Origin: Paenibacillaceae bacterium
GTDB taxonomy: Bacteria; Bacillota; Clostridia; Lachnospirales; Lachnospiraceae
NCBI GenBank assembly: GCA_015057715.1
Contig: SVDS01000034.1
Coordinates: 1 to 38,132 of the forward strand
DNA length: 38,132 bases
Direction: 5' to 3'
The position numbers were made by a program, and so were the translations under genes. Numbering within the stretch: position 1 is the stretch's first letter; each line of letters opens with the position of its first letter. Shown one piece after another: positions 31,403 through 38,132 of this stretch. A model generated the notes under the pieces. The model was given only the letters and a program-made list of their open reading frames with translations. It was not told the DNA's origin and ran no database searches.

Positions 31403-31430
31403 GTTCCTATAATACACATTATGGGAACAT
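31403..31430. repeat. Right inverted repeat of candidate invertible element
   Basis: Partner of 31226-31253. This copy is itself a near-perfect palindrome from 31401 to 31430: ATGTTCC and GGGAACAT flank a core, giving two 11-bp arms around an 8-bp centre, ATACACAT. This arm-core-arm layout is that of tyrosine recombinase core sites such as dif. Confidence 0.75.
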
Positions 31431-31482
31431 GCAAAATTACACCTGTTTTAATCAATGGTGCCCGGTAAAGGTCAATATAAAT

Positions 31483-31536
31483 CAAAAAAAGAGCCTAAAC
31501 CTGTCTGTTTTCAGACGAGTTAAGGCTCTTTTTCGT
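31483..31536. terminator. Bidirectional terminator between recombinase and invertible segment
   Basis: AGAGCCT pairs with AGGCTCT, AAC with GTT, and GTCTG with CAGAC around a four-base loop. It is followed by seven T residues on the minus strand and five on the plus strand. It ends the recombinase transcript and would also stop a plus-strand transcript leaving the invertible segment. Confidence 0.92.
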
Positions 31537-31564
31537 TTGTCTTTTTTCTAATTAAATGGTTCTT

Positions 31565-32398
31565 TCACCATGTAACAATTTTATCAATCAGGCTCTGCTG
31601 CTCCGTAGCCGTCCTTCTTAAATAAATCCTTGTGGTCTCAATACTTTCATGCCCCATAAGGTCAGCAAGAAATGATATGTCGTTGTATTTTTCCAGAAAA
31701 TTCTTTGCGTATCTATGGCGAAAGGAGTGAGGATAGACCACATCAGGGTCAAGTCCGTATTTTATAGCATATCGTTTTAACTGCTGACCAACTCCCCGGG
31801 TTGAAATCCGTTCCCCGTAGCGGTTTTTAAATAAGTAACCACTGGTTATCTGATTTTGATCCATCCATATCTTCGCTTCCCTTTTCAGCTTTTCGGGAAT
31901 GTAGACTCTGCGAAGCTTTCCTCCTTTGGAATAGAGGTCCAGATATCCAAGTTCAACATGCTCTGCCTTGATCTGTACGAGTTCACTGACTCTGGCGCCG
32001 GTTGCGGCCAGGAACCATACGACAAAATACCATTCCATGTTTCCATCCTGCTTTAATTTCTTTTTTAAATATTGATAGTCTGCATTACTAATTACATTTT
32101 CAAGGAAATTTTTCTGCTGTATCTTAACATTTTTTAGCTGCAGCGGCTGCTGCTCTTTATAATAGAGATATTTATTCATGGCCTGAACCTTTAAATTTAC
32201 GGTTTTGGGTTTATAGCTTTCCATGAGATAGCCTTTATAGGCCAATAAATTATCTTTGCTGATATCATTATATTGGGTGAAATAAGACTTTACTGCAGAT
32301 ATATAAGTTATGATTGTACTCTCAGATAAATTTTCCCTGCGAAGATATGATTCAAACTGCATTTGTGCCTGCGTTCTTTCCCGCAACTGTGCCTCCAT
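31565..32398 (-). CDS. Tyrosine recombinase (XerC/D-like), candidate inversion enzyme
   Basis: A 277-residue recombinase. An N-terminal SAM-like core-binding domain (about 12-95) precedes the catalytic domain, which has Arg136 (ATGARVSEL), Lys158 (YSKGGK), His224-x-x-Arg227 (HSFRHRY), His250 (LMGHESIETT) and the nucleophile Tyr259 (RIYL). All active-site residues are present. GGAGG lies 7 nt upstream of the start. It is too short and too isolated for a phage integrase, has no excisionase, and no tRNA target is near. The pair of inverted core-like sites 135-340 bp downstream suggests a promoter invertase, as known for flagellar and other switches in Clostridia. A housekeeping Xer role is less likely because of the N-terminal differences and location. 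Confidence 0.88.
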   Translation of the reverse strand: MEAQLRERTQAQMQFESYLRRENLSESTIITYISAVKSYFTQYNDISKDNLLAYKGYLMESYKPKTVNLKVQAMNKYLYYKEQQPLQLKNVKIQQKNFLENVISNADYQYLKKKLKQDGNMEWYFVVWFLAATGARVSELVQIKAEHVELGYLDLYSKGGKLRRVYIPEKLKREAKIWMDQNQITSGYLFKNRYGERISTRGVGQQLKRYAIKYGLDPDVVYPHSFRHRYAKNFLEKYNDISFLADLMGHESIETTRIYLRRTATEQQSLIDKIVTW

Positions 32399-32536
32399 TT
32401 GCTGTCCTCCGTACGCAAATATTCATGCATATCAATTTTTAATAGGATAATATAAGAATAAACCAACATAGATGAAGGGCATTGCTCCATAGCTTATTAA
32501 TCTGCTATGCTGCAACGCCCCCGCTACCATCATCAA

Positions 32537-32749
32537 CTATCTTTCCGTACTTGTTTCTGAATGACCATAAAAGGTAAGCAGATATAATCCGCAGATCCCT
32601 ACGACGGCATACACGATCCTTGTCAGCCAGGTCATGCTGCCGAAAATAAATGACACCAGGTTGAAATTGAAGAAACCTACCAGCCCCCAGTTTACTGCAC
32701 CGATGATGGCAATTGTCAGAGCTGTGTAATTTAATGCTTTATTTCCCAT
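32537..32749 (-). CDS. DUF378 family small membrane protein
   Basis: A 70-residue protein with two transmembrane helices (about 10-30 and 40-60). It starts MGNKALNYTALTIAIIGAVNWGLVG; the IGAVNWGLVGFF motif and VYAVVGICGLYLL are typical of DUF378. GGAGG lies 7 nt upstream. Function unknown; it follows the MoxR gene by 53 bp. Confidence 0.85.
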   Translation of the reverse strand: MGNKALNYTALTIAIIGAVNWGLVGFFNFNLVSFIFGSMTWLTRIVYAVVGICGLYLLTFYGHSETSTER

Positions 32750-32802
32750 GGCACTACCTCCTTTTCCCTTATATTATGGAGTAGCTTCTTGGTTTTTATA
32801 CA

Positions 32803-34317
32803 TTATTTTCCCAAACTCGTGATTCTTGATCTGATTTCGTCCTCCCGGTCTTTAAATAAAAGACTTTTATTATATTGATAATAGCGTTCACACTCATACT
32901 CTTTTAAAAACTTCACACTGTAAAAACCAGTATTCAACTCTGTAATAAACAATACCATTTCCTGGCCGGCTGCAAAGGATGCTTCCAGAAAATCAAATGC
33001 GTGTTCAAGGGATTTTCCACTTTCTGCAAAAAGCATATCGTATTGTTCTGTTTCTTCCTGAAACATCTCCCTGATCTGCTTCCAGTCCTCTTCCATATTA
33101 TTTTTAGAGGTTTTTTTAATCGTTTCTTCTATATTAAGCAGTAGAGCTTCTACATCACGGAATAAAAAATCTTCCCGTCTGTTTAAAAGTCCTGCTTCCC
33201 GTTTTTGTTTTACGGATTCACTACACTGGCTTCTTACGACTTGTAACCGTTCCACCATGGAAGTGTTTGAGTTCTCATCTGTTTCCGGATCAACTTTTTT
33301 CAGTTCTTCCATTAACAGACCTGTACGGTCTCCCTGATCAGCCACCTTCTTAAAATGCTGACTCAGCCTTGATAAAAGCAGTCCCATTACATTTAACTTC
33401 TCATCAAAGGGAGCACGGCTTAATTTGTTGCACAAACTTTCCCGGATTGTGCCAGACAGTATTTCGTCAATCTGATAATCATCCCGGTACTTATAGTACA
33501 GCTCCAGATAATTGGCAAAATCCTTGGCTATCTTTGGATACTGAATGTACTCACCCACTACATCACGGTCTGGCTTCTTATCCAGACGTTCATAAATCTT
33601 AATGAAGCTTGATAAATCCTCCCAGCCTCTTGGAGTTGCAAAGAATTTTCCATCTACCGTAGTTTCAATCCGGCAAAAATTTTCCGTTCTGGCATTCAGA
33701 TAGGAAATAACTGCAGGATGGACTTCATGCTCATAGGCATAAGCCTTCCATACCTCGTAATCCGGCTCCACATGAATCAGCTTTATACGATCTAAGGTAA
33801 CCACATCAAAATCACGAACTGATTTGTTATACTCCGGTGGATTTCCCGCAGTTACAATAATCCAGCCTTCTGGTATGCGGTGATTTCCAAAAGTCTTATA
33901 TTGAAGGAATTGAAGCATGGTGGGTGCCAGTGTTTCTGAAACGCAGTTAATTTCATCAATAAATAGAATTCCCTCCGACAACCCAGTGCTTTCTATCTTA
34001 TTATAAACAGATGCCACTATTTCACTCATGGTATATTCCGTCACACGGTACTGTTTTCCTCCATATTCCTTATCTGTAATAAAAGGAAGTCCTACCGCGC
34101 TCTGTCTTGTGTGATGGGTGATGGTATAAGCCACCAGTCCGATCTGGCACTCTCTTGCAATCTGCTCCATAATCTGTGTTTTTCCCACTCCGGGCGGTCC
34201 CATTAAGAAAACCGGTCTCTGCCGCATTGCAGGAATTTCGTAGGTGCCGTAGTTATCTTTTAGCAAATAAGCCTCTATGGTATTTTTAATTTCTTCTTTT
34301 GCTCGTTTTATATTCAT
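32803..34317 (-). CDS. MoxR-type AAA+ ATPase
   Basis: A 504-residue AAA+ ATPase. Walker A GPPGVGKTQ (about 39-47), Walker B ILFIDEINCV (about 116-125), sensor 1 VTAGNPPEYN and the helical lid with TPRGWEDLS are present. The last 200 residues are helical, with an Arg/Lys/Glu-rich part. MoxR-type enzymes work with VWA-domain partners to fold, load metal into, or remodel target proteins. Here the VWA partner lies directly upstream (18 bp), so the two would act as a pair. AGGAG is 12 nt from the ATG, a loose spacing. The target protein is unknown. Confidence 0.9.
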   Translation of the reverse strand: MNIKRAKEEIKNTIEAYLLKDNYGTYEIPAMRQRPVFLMGPPGVGKTQIMEQIARECQIGLVAYTITHHTRQSAVGLPFITDKEYGGKQYRVTEYTMSEIVASVYNKIESTGLSEGILFIDEINCVSETLAPTMLQFLQYKTFGNHRIPEGWIIVTAGNPPEYNKSVRDFDVVTLDRIKLIHVEPDYEVWKAYAYEHEVHPAVISYLNARTENFCRIETTVDGKFFATPRGWEDLSSFIKIYERLDKKPDRDVVGEYIQYPKIAKDFANYLELYYKYRDDYQIDEILSGTIRESLCNKLSRAPFDEKLNVMGLLLSRLSQHFKKVADQGDRTGLLMEELKKVDPETDENSNTSMVERLQVVRSQCSESVKQKREAGLLNRREDFLFRDVEALLLNIEETIKKTSKNNMEEDWKQIREMFQEETEQYDMLFAESGKSLEHAFDFLEASFAAGQEMVLFITELNTGFYSVKFLKEYECERYYQYNKSLLFKDREDEIRSRITSLGK

Positions 34318-34335
34318 TGTTTTATTGTTCTCCTG

Positions 34336-35655
34336 TTAATTTACTTCCAGATCTTCCCTGGTCAATATTACTTTCATTGCCCAGCCTGGCACTGATATGT
34401 CCTGATACTGATCTTCCATAAACACAAATGCAGTTTCATAGGGAGGCATTTTTACTGGATAGATTCCTTTTCCATCTGTAAAATATAACAACCCCCGGAG
34501 TTTCTTGAAGGCGCCTTTATTAAGCAGACCATTTACATGCTCAAAGGCAGGCCGAAAATCAGTTCCGCCAAATCCGGAAAGAGTGAAATGTTTCATATAA
34601 TCTTCCATTTCCTCCCTGCTTGTAATTGTTGCATCGGAACGGATCTGTTCATCACACTGTATGATATGAATGTTTATTTTACGAAAATAACTTTCCGATT
34701 CTCCAAGAACCTCATAGGTCTGCTCCAGAAAGCTTCGCACCAGATCACCTGAGACAGACATGGATGTATCGATCACGATTACAAAATCTTCGATCTTAAA
34801 AACTTCTCTCGTCTCAAGAGGTTCAATCAAAGGCATGTTTTTATAGAGCGTCAGGCCATATGTATAGAATATGGAATCATAAGAATCAGGATCTACCTCC
34901 GCCTCCTCTTTCAGAACTGCGAATTTTCTTAAAAACCGTTTATAATCATAGCGTTCCCGGTTTTCTATCTTTACCTGCTCCAAAAGCTGTCTGGAGGATT
35001 CATCCTCCTCTTCTCCAAAGGATTCCATTTCCGTTTCCATTTTATCCCTGATATCCTGCCATTTATTCTGACGTTCTATCTTCATATGGGGATCTTCTTC
35101 CTGCTCCCACTTATCATGGCTGTCCACATAAAATTCTGCCTGCATACGGTGAAATGCTTCTTCTGACAGATTCATTTCCACAAGAATATGGTAAATTCCT
35201 TCCGCTGTGAATACAGGAAGTTTGCTTTTTATCTGGCCATAAATTTCACGCCGGTATGGTGACTGGTGCTGAAAAACTGATTTTACATAGAATCCATCCA
35301 GTATTGATTCAACCACAATATCGCACGCAAGATCCCAGTATTGCTTATCACGTTTCCCCATAGAACCCAGATGCCAGAATAAACAGTGAAAAAGCATATG
35401 AAGATATGCCCGGTTAATTCGTATACGACTGCCCCGGAACATGGAAAACAACAGCTCCGGCTGATAATAAATTACATAGCCGTCTGTACTGAGCCCGGAA
35501 CCAGAGCGATCAGCTTCAAATCCAAAACTGCTTAACGCAACATCTAAATATCTGAAGTTAAGATAAAGTTCGTTTCTTGCATTACCAAGTATCTCATGTC
35601 CAAGTTCTACCTCGTTCAGTTCATCTAGCTGACGCTGTCTCACCGGATCAATCAT
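34336..35655 (-). CDS. VWA-like protein with DUF2201-type metallopeptidase-like N-terminus
   Basis: A 439-residue protein. The N-terminal domain (about 5-180) is like DUF2201, a putative metallopeptidase: its helix has HMLFHCLFWH, where the usual catalytic Glu after the first His is Met, so it is probably not a protease. The C-terminal VWA-like domain (about 290-439) has the complete MIDAS: DTSMS, Thr in GGTDFRPAF and Asp in YFTDGKG. A charged linker (about 195-230) lies between. It is the usual partner of a MoxR ATPase, whose gene follows. The start has GAAGG at 8 nt. A promoter lies about 220 bp upstream (35882-35910). Confidence 0.88.
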   Translation of the reverse strand: MIDPVRQRQLDELNEVELGHEILGNARNELYLNFRYLDVALSSFGFEADRSGSGLSTDGYVIYYQPELLFSMFRGSRIRINRAYLHMLFHCLFWHLGSMGKRDKQYWDLACDIVVESILDGFYVKSVFQHQSPYRREIYGQIKSKLPVFTAEGIYHILVEMNLSEEAFHRMQAEFYVDSHDKWEQEEDPHMKIERQNKWQDIRDKMETEMESFGEEEDESSRQLLEQVKIENRERYDYKRFLRKFAVLKEEAEVDPDSYDSIFYTYGLTLYKNMPLIEPLETREVFKIEDFVIVIDTSMSVSGDLVRSFLEQTYEVLGESESYFRKINIHIIQCDEQIRSDATITSREEMEDYMKHFTLSGFGGTDFRPAFEHVNGLLNKGAFKKLRGLLYFTDGKGIYPVKMPPYETAFVFMEDQYQDISVPGWAMKVILTREDLEVN

Positions 35656-35881
35656 TCTATTTACCTTCTTTCTATACTTTCCTAAATACGGTAAAACCTA
35701 AATATTATATACAACGCTAAATGAATCATTCAGACAGCAATTTTATATAAATTCATTCTAACAAAATTGAAACTCTTTTTCTATTGTTTTGGCCTTACTT
35801 TTAATTAAAGTAAAAAAAGAAAATAATAATAACGCAATTGTGTTTTCATATTAGTGCATTAAAGTAAACTAACAGTTCACC

Positions 35882-35910
35882 ATTCTACACCCATTTACAA
35901 TTTATGTCAA
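35882..35910 (-). promoter_or_regulatory. Promoter of the VWA-MoxR pair with long leader
   Basis: On the minus strand a perfect TTGACA (35905-35910), 17-bp spacer and TAGAAT (35882-35887). It implies an A/T-rich leader of about 220 nt to the start at 35655. No known riboswitch or small gene was recognised in that leader, which fills most of the 353-bp gap. Confidence 0.7.
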
Positions 35911-35935
35911 TACCCATGAACAGGCATTTAATAAA

Positions 35936-35973
35936 AGGTGTATGAAACGAGCAATCCCCCATTTCATACACCT
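35936..35973 (-). terminator. Terminator after the BspA-like repeat gene
   Basis: AGGTGTATGAAA pairs perfectly with TTTCATACACCT around a 14-base loop; TTTTATT follows on the minus strand. It lies 36 bp after the stop and separates this gene from the VWA promoter. Confidence 0.88.
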
Positions 35974-36008
35974 TTCTATATTAATGATAATATTAAAATC
36001 AATTCATA

Positions 36009-36980
36009 CTAAAGAGAAAATGTACGTTTTTTTACTGGGAAACGCAAATGTCTTAAATCCATTAGAGAACTTAACAGCTCCGTATTATTATTTTCCGATG
36101 CCAGATCGATCATCCGGTCAAAATCTGTCTGTTCCTTGCAATACTCAGTTGCCAGCCAGTGAAATAATTCACTTTCCTTTTGTGCCGCTTCTGCGGCTGC
36201 CTGTAGATGCTCCCTTAAATAATCCTCATAAATCTTCCGGTCTCTGGGAAGAAGATTAAGAGGCGTATACAGTCTTAAAAGAGCAAGCGCTGCAGTCAGG
36301 CGATCCGATTCCTGAACACGGACATGGGGAAATAATGCATCATATTTATGAAACTGAAATTCGGACTGGTCAAAGCAATATCGGTACAAATGCCCGCATC
36401 CATGCATCTCCCGGAATATAATCCTGGCTGGTGTGTGTTCCACCGACTCCTCATACATTTCAGGAAATATAAGCCTTGCAGTCATATCTTTTGTATGATA
36501 ATTTACATAAAGTTCCTGCCTTAGCTCTGATACAATGCCCTGCATACAGGAGCGGCTCCTATCTGTAATATGAAGGTCCAGATTTCTGATTCCAAGACAT
36601 CCCGTAAACAGACCAGAACCCAGATCCGCTATGGAGCTGTAACACTCCAAATGGTGAAATTTAAAACAATTATAAAAAGCATAGTTTCCAATTTTTCTAA
36701 TGGATGGAGGTAGATACAGATCCTCTAAAAGATCACCTGTTATTTCTGGTGGCAGATCTTTTTCTTCATAAAAAGCGGGACTTCCCTCTTCATCGCACAT
36801 TTGAATGCCATCTCCAATATGAGAAAGCATCTCATTCCTTCCCTCGCTGTTGGAGAATGCATACTCCGCCAACTCCGTCACTGGAAGATTCCCAATCTTT
36901 TCCGGAACACGCACAACACCCCCGTATCCTCTGCATGTCAAAATCCGCACATGGTCATTTACTGTCTGATATAAAAACAT
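36009..36980 (-). CDS. BspA-type leucine-rich repeat protein, short
   Basis: A 323-residue protein without a signal peptide. The N-terminal half has BspA/LRR_5-like repeats: VVRVPEKIGNLPVTELAEYAFS, then LEDLYLPPSIRKIGNYAFYNC and IADLGSGLFTGCLGIRNLDL. The C-terminal half (about 170-323) is helical and less known. LRR_5 units usually make protein contacts, and this gene lies next to the VWA-MoxR pair in the same direction but behind its own promoter (37015-37043) and terminator. A recognition role for that pair is inferred only from position. GGAGAGG lies 7 nt upstream of the start. Confidence 0.75.
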   Translation of the reverse strand: MFLYQTVNDHVRILTCRGYGGVVRVPEKIGNLPVTELAEYAFSNSEGRNEMLSHIGDGIQMCDEEGSPAFYEEKDLPPEITGDLLEDLYLPPSIRKIGNYAFYNCFKFHHLECYSSIADLGSGLFTGCLGIRNLDLHITDRSRSCMQGIVSELRQELYVNYHTKDMTARLIFPEMYEESVEHTPARIIFREMHGCGHLYRYCFDQSEFQFHKYDALFPHVRVQESDRLTAALALLRLYTPLNLLPRDRKIYEDYLREHLQAAAEAAQKESELFHWLATEYCKEQTDFDRMIDLASENNNTELLSSLMDLRHLRFPVKKRTFSL

Positions 36981-37014
36981 TTTAGTACCTCTCCAATAGA
37001 CTGTTTAACAAACC

Positions 37015-37043
37015 AATATAACAGAAAAAGGCAAAAAAATCAA
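37015..37043 (-). promoter_or_regulatory. Promoter of the BspA-like repeat gene
   Basis: On the minus strand TTGATT (37038-37043), 17-bp spacer and TATATT (37015-37020), about 35 nt before the ATG. Confidence 0.65.
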
Positions 37044-37072
37044 CAAGTTGATTTCATTTTAATTTCAGTATT

Positions 37073-37118
37073 AAAAAAGAGAACCTTCAGGAAAGATGTT
37101 TTTCTCCTGTAGATTCTC
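37073..37118 (-). terminator. Terminator after larE
   Basis: On the minus strand GAGAATCTACAGGA pairs with TCCTGAAGGTTCTC, with two mismatches, followed by TTTTTT. It begins about 8 bases after the larE stop. Confidence 0.85.
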
Positions 37119-37125
37119 CTTATAT

Positions 37126-37938
37126 CTATTCCTGATTCAGCGTTAAGTTCATGCTCCCCATGCGGTAACCGTCTAAATCCAGTGTCACATAGGTAAAACC
37201 AATTCGATGAAACTCTGCCGTTATCACACTTTTTTTAGGTTCTGTAATAAGCTGGGCAATCTGATCCGGAAGCACTTCGATTCTGGCTATTGTACCATGG
37301 ATGCGAACTCTCACCTGGGAAAACCCTAAGTCCAGTAAAAGCTGCTCCGCTTTGTCAACCATCGAAAGCTTTTCTTTGGAAATGGTCTCACCATATACAA
37401 ACCGGCTGGACAGGCAGGCGAACGATTGCTTGTTCCATGTATTTAACCCCAGTTCCCTGGATAACTCTCTTATTTCCTCCTTATTCAGCTGCGCATAGCG
37501 AAGGGGACTGTGAACCCCCAGCTCTGCAACAGCAATGAGCCCCGGGCGGTAATCTCCGTTATCATCCAGATTAGAGCCTTCCGCTATGTGTTTAATGCCA
37601 TGTTCGGATGCTACTTCTGCCACTTTTTCAAACAACTCATGCTTGCATAAATAGCATCTGTTTTTTGGATTGCTGCTAAAACCTTCTATATCCAGTTCTT
37701 CACTGTCAACAATAAAATGCCGGATTCCTTCTCTCTCACAAAACTGAATTGCCTCATTCAGCTCCCGTTCCGGAAAAGAACAGGATTTGGCTGTCACCGC
37801 AATCACCCGATCTCCAAGAACTTCATGTGCCGTTTTTAATAAAAATGTTGAATCCACCCCTGAAGAAAAAGCAACTGCCAGACTTTCCAATTCTGAAATA
37901 TAAGTCCTCAATTTCTGGTCTTTCTCTTGTATATTCAT
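37126..37938 (-). CDS. larE: ATP-dependent sacrificial sulfur transferase LarE
   Basis: A 270-residue PP-loop protein. The P-loop reads SSGVDSTFLL, and CYLCKHELF and EGSNLDDNGDYRPGL follow. The sulfur-donating Cys is present in QSFACLSSRFVYGE. LarE adds sulfur to a pyridinium mononucleotide to form the nickel pincer cofactor of lactate racemase and related enzymes; the sacrificial Cys loses its sulfur each turn. The start at 37938 is chosen because GGAG lies 6-7 nt upstream; a GTG at 37956 precedes that site. The usual partners larA, larB and larC are absent from this window. A consensus promoter lies at 37980-38008 and a terminator at 37073, so it is monocistronic here. Confidence 0.93.
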   Translation of the reverse strand: MNIQEKDQKLRTYISELESLAVAFSSGVDSTFLLKTAHEVLGDRVIAVTAKSCSFPERELNEAIQFCEREGIRHFIVDSEELDIEGFSSNPKNRCYLCKHELFEKVAEVASEHGIKHIAEGSNLDDNGDYRPGLIAVAELGVHSPLRYAQLNKEEIRELSRELGLNTWNKQSFACLSSRFVYGETISKEKLSMVDKAEQLLLDLGFSQVRVRIHGTIARIEVLPDQIAQLITEPKKSVITAEFHRIGFTYVTLDLDGYRMGSMNLTLNQE

Positions 37939-37979
37939 ATAGTCTCCTTTTACCACACTTTATTAATATGTTTATAGGA

Positions 37980-38008
37980 ATTATAGCAATCGGCAGGTAA
38001 AGTGTCAA
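37980..38008 (-). promoter_or_regulatory. Perfect-consensus sigma-A promoter of larE
   Basis: On the minus strand TTGACA (38003-38008), a 17-bp spacer and TATAAT (37980-37985), all matching consensus. Leader of about 35 nt. The rest of the window to 38132 shows no gene I can support. Confidence 0.85.
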
Positions 38009-38132
38009 TTCCTCATTTTCACAAACTCTTCACATAAGCATCATGATCTGGTCACATTTTTCCGGTATATTATTAATTACAAAGAGGCTAATAACCCTTT
38101 CATATAAATACTTTTTCATACTTCAGCCGGTA

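Noticed and set aside
31565-32398. Phage or integrative-element integrase
   Set aside because: No tRNA target, direct repeats, excisionase or phage genes near; the inverted core-like sites fit a local invertase better.

Overview
The window (about 38 kb, low to moderate GC, strong AGGAGG ribosome binding sites, sigma-A promoters of the TTGACA-N17-TATAAT type) reads as the chromosome of an anaerobic, flagellated, spore-former-type Clostridium, most likely a Lachnospiraceae member close to Lacrimispora/Clostridium. This is inferred from protein style (flagellin next to csrA, CbiMNQO, ThrE pair, BspA-type repeats, LarE), not from a marker gene. Most genes lie on the minus strand. No tRNA, rRNA, CRISPR array, prophage or insertion sequence was seen.

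Layout. 1-651: end of a 2-hydroxyacid dehydrogenase. 629-5116: minus-strand block of exonuclease III, an ABC-F ATPase and a GlgX-like protein whose catalytic residues are all replaced. 5192-9561: a block with two U32-family proteins, a HAD phosphatase and an unusual IMP dehydrogenase, ending in a strong terminator and facing a divergent Crp/Fnr regulator (9631-10293). 10367-13448: a cobalt ECF transporter, cbiQ-cbiO then a cobalamin riboswitch then cbiM-cbiN. 13576-15036: secreted GH18 chitinase. 15100-17582: YkpA/YbiT-type ABC-F protein and a lipoprotein. 17701-19253: a toxin-antitoxin pair (MqsR-like toxin; antitoxin with zinc finger, HTH and Panacea domains) behind a near-consensus promoter with operator-like palindromes. 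19366-21740: amino-acid ABC transporter. 21764-26723: operon of a metallo-beta-lactamase-fold protein, two-subunit ThrE exporter, dihydroorotase and an unknown tail-anchored protein. 26808-28522: acidic low-complexity lipoprotein, nitroreductase, zinc-ribbon protein. 28690-32398: flagellin, csrA, a candidate invertible promoter and a tyrosine recombinase. 32537-36980: DUF378 protein, MoxR-type AAA ATPase, VWA/DUF2201 protein and a BspA-like repeat protein. 37126-38008: larE with a consensus promoter.

The most interesting part is 31167-32398. Between csrA-fliC and a tyrosine recombinase lie two 28-nt inverted repeats (31226-31253 and 31403-31430, 23/28 identical, with the same AATGTGTATTA core) around 149 bp. 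That segment holds an exact GCCGATAT, the flagellar sigma-D/sigma-28 -10 box, pointing away from csrA-fliC in the orientation given here. Inversion would point it at them. A two-way terminator (31483-31536) would stop the outward transcript before the recombinase gene. This looks like a phase-variable flagellin switch, here in its OFF state. The fliC leader also carries a GGA-loop hairpin and an SD-overlapping GGA, as expected for CsrA repression, so flagellin would be under DNA inversion plus translational control.

Other points: a toxin-antitoxin module with two TATC-N4-GATA operators, a probable pseudo-glycosidase, a possible AUU start for cbiQ, an IMPDH resembling that of Tritrichomonas foetus, and a U32 pair resembling a UbiU/UbiV-like heterodimer controlled by a divergent Crp/Fnr activator.
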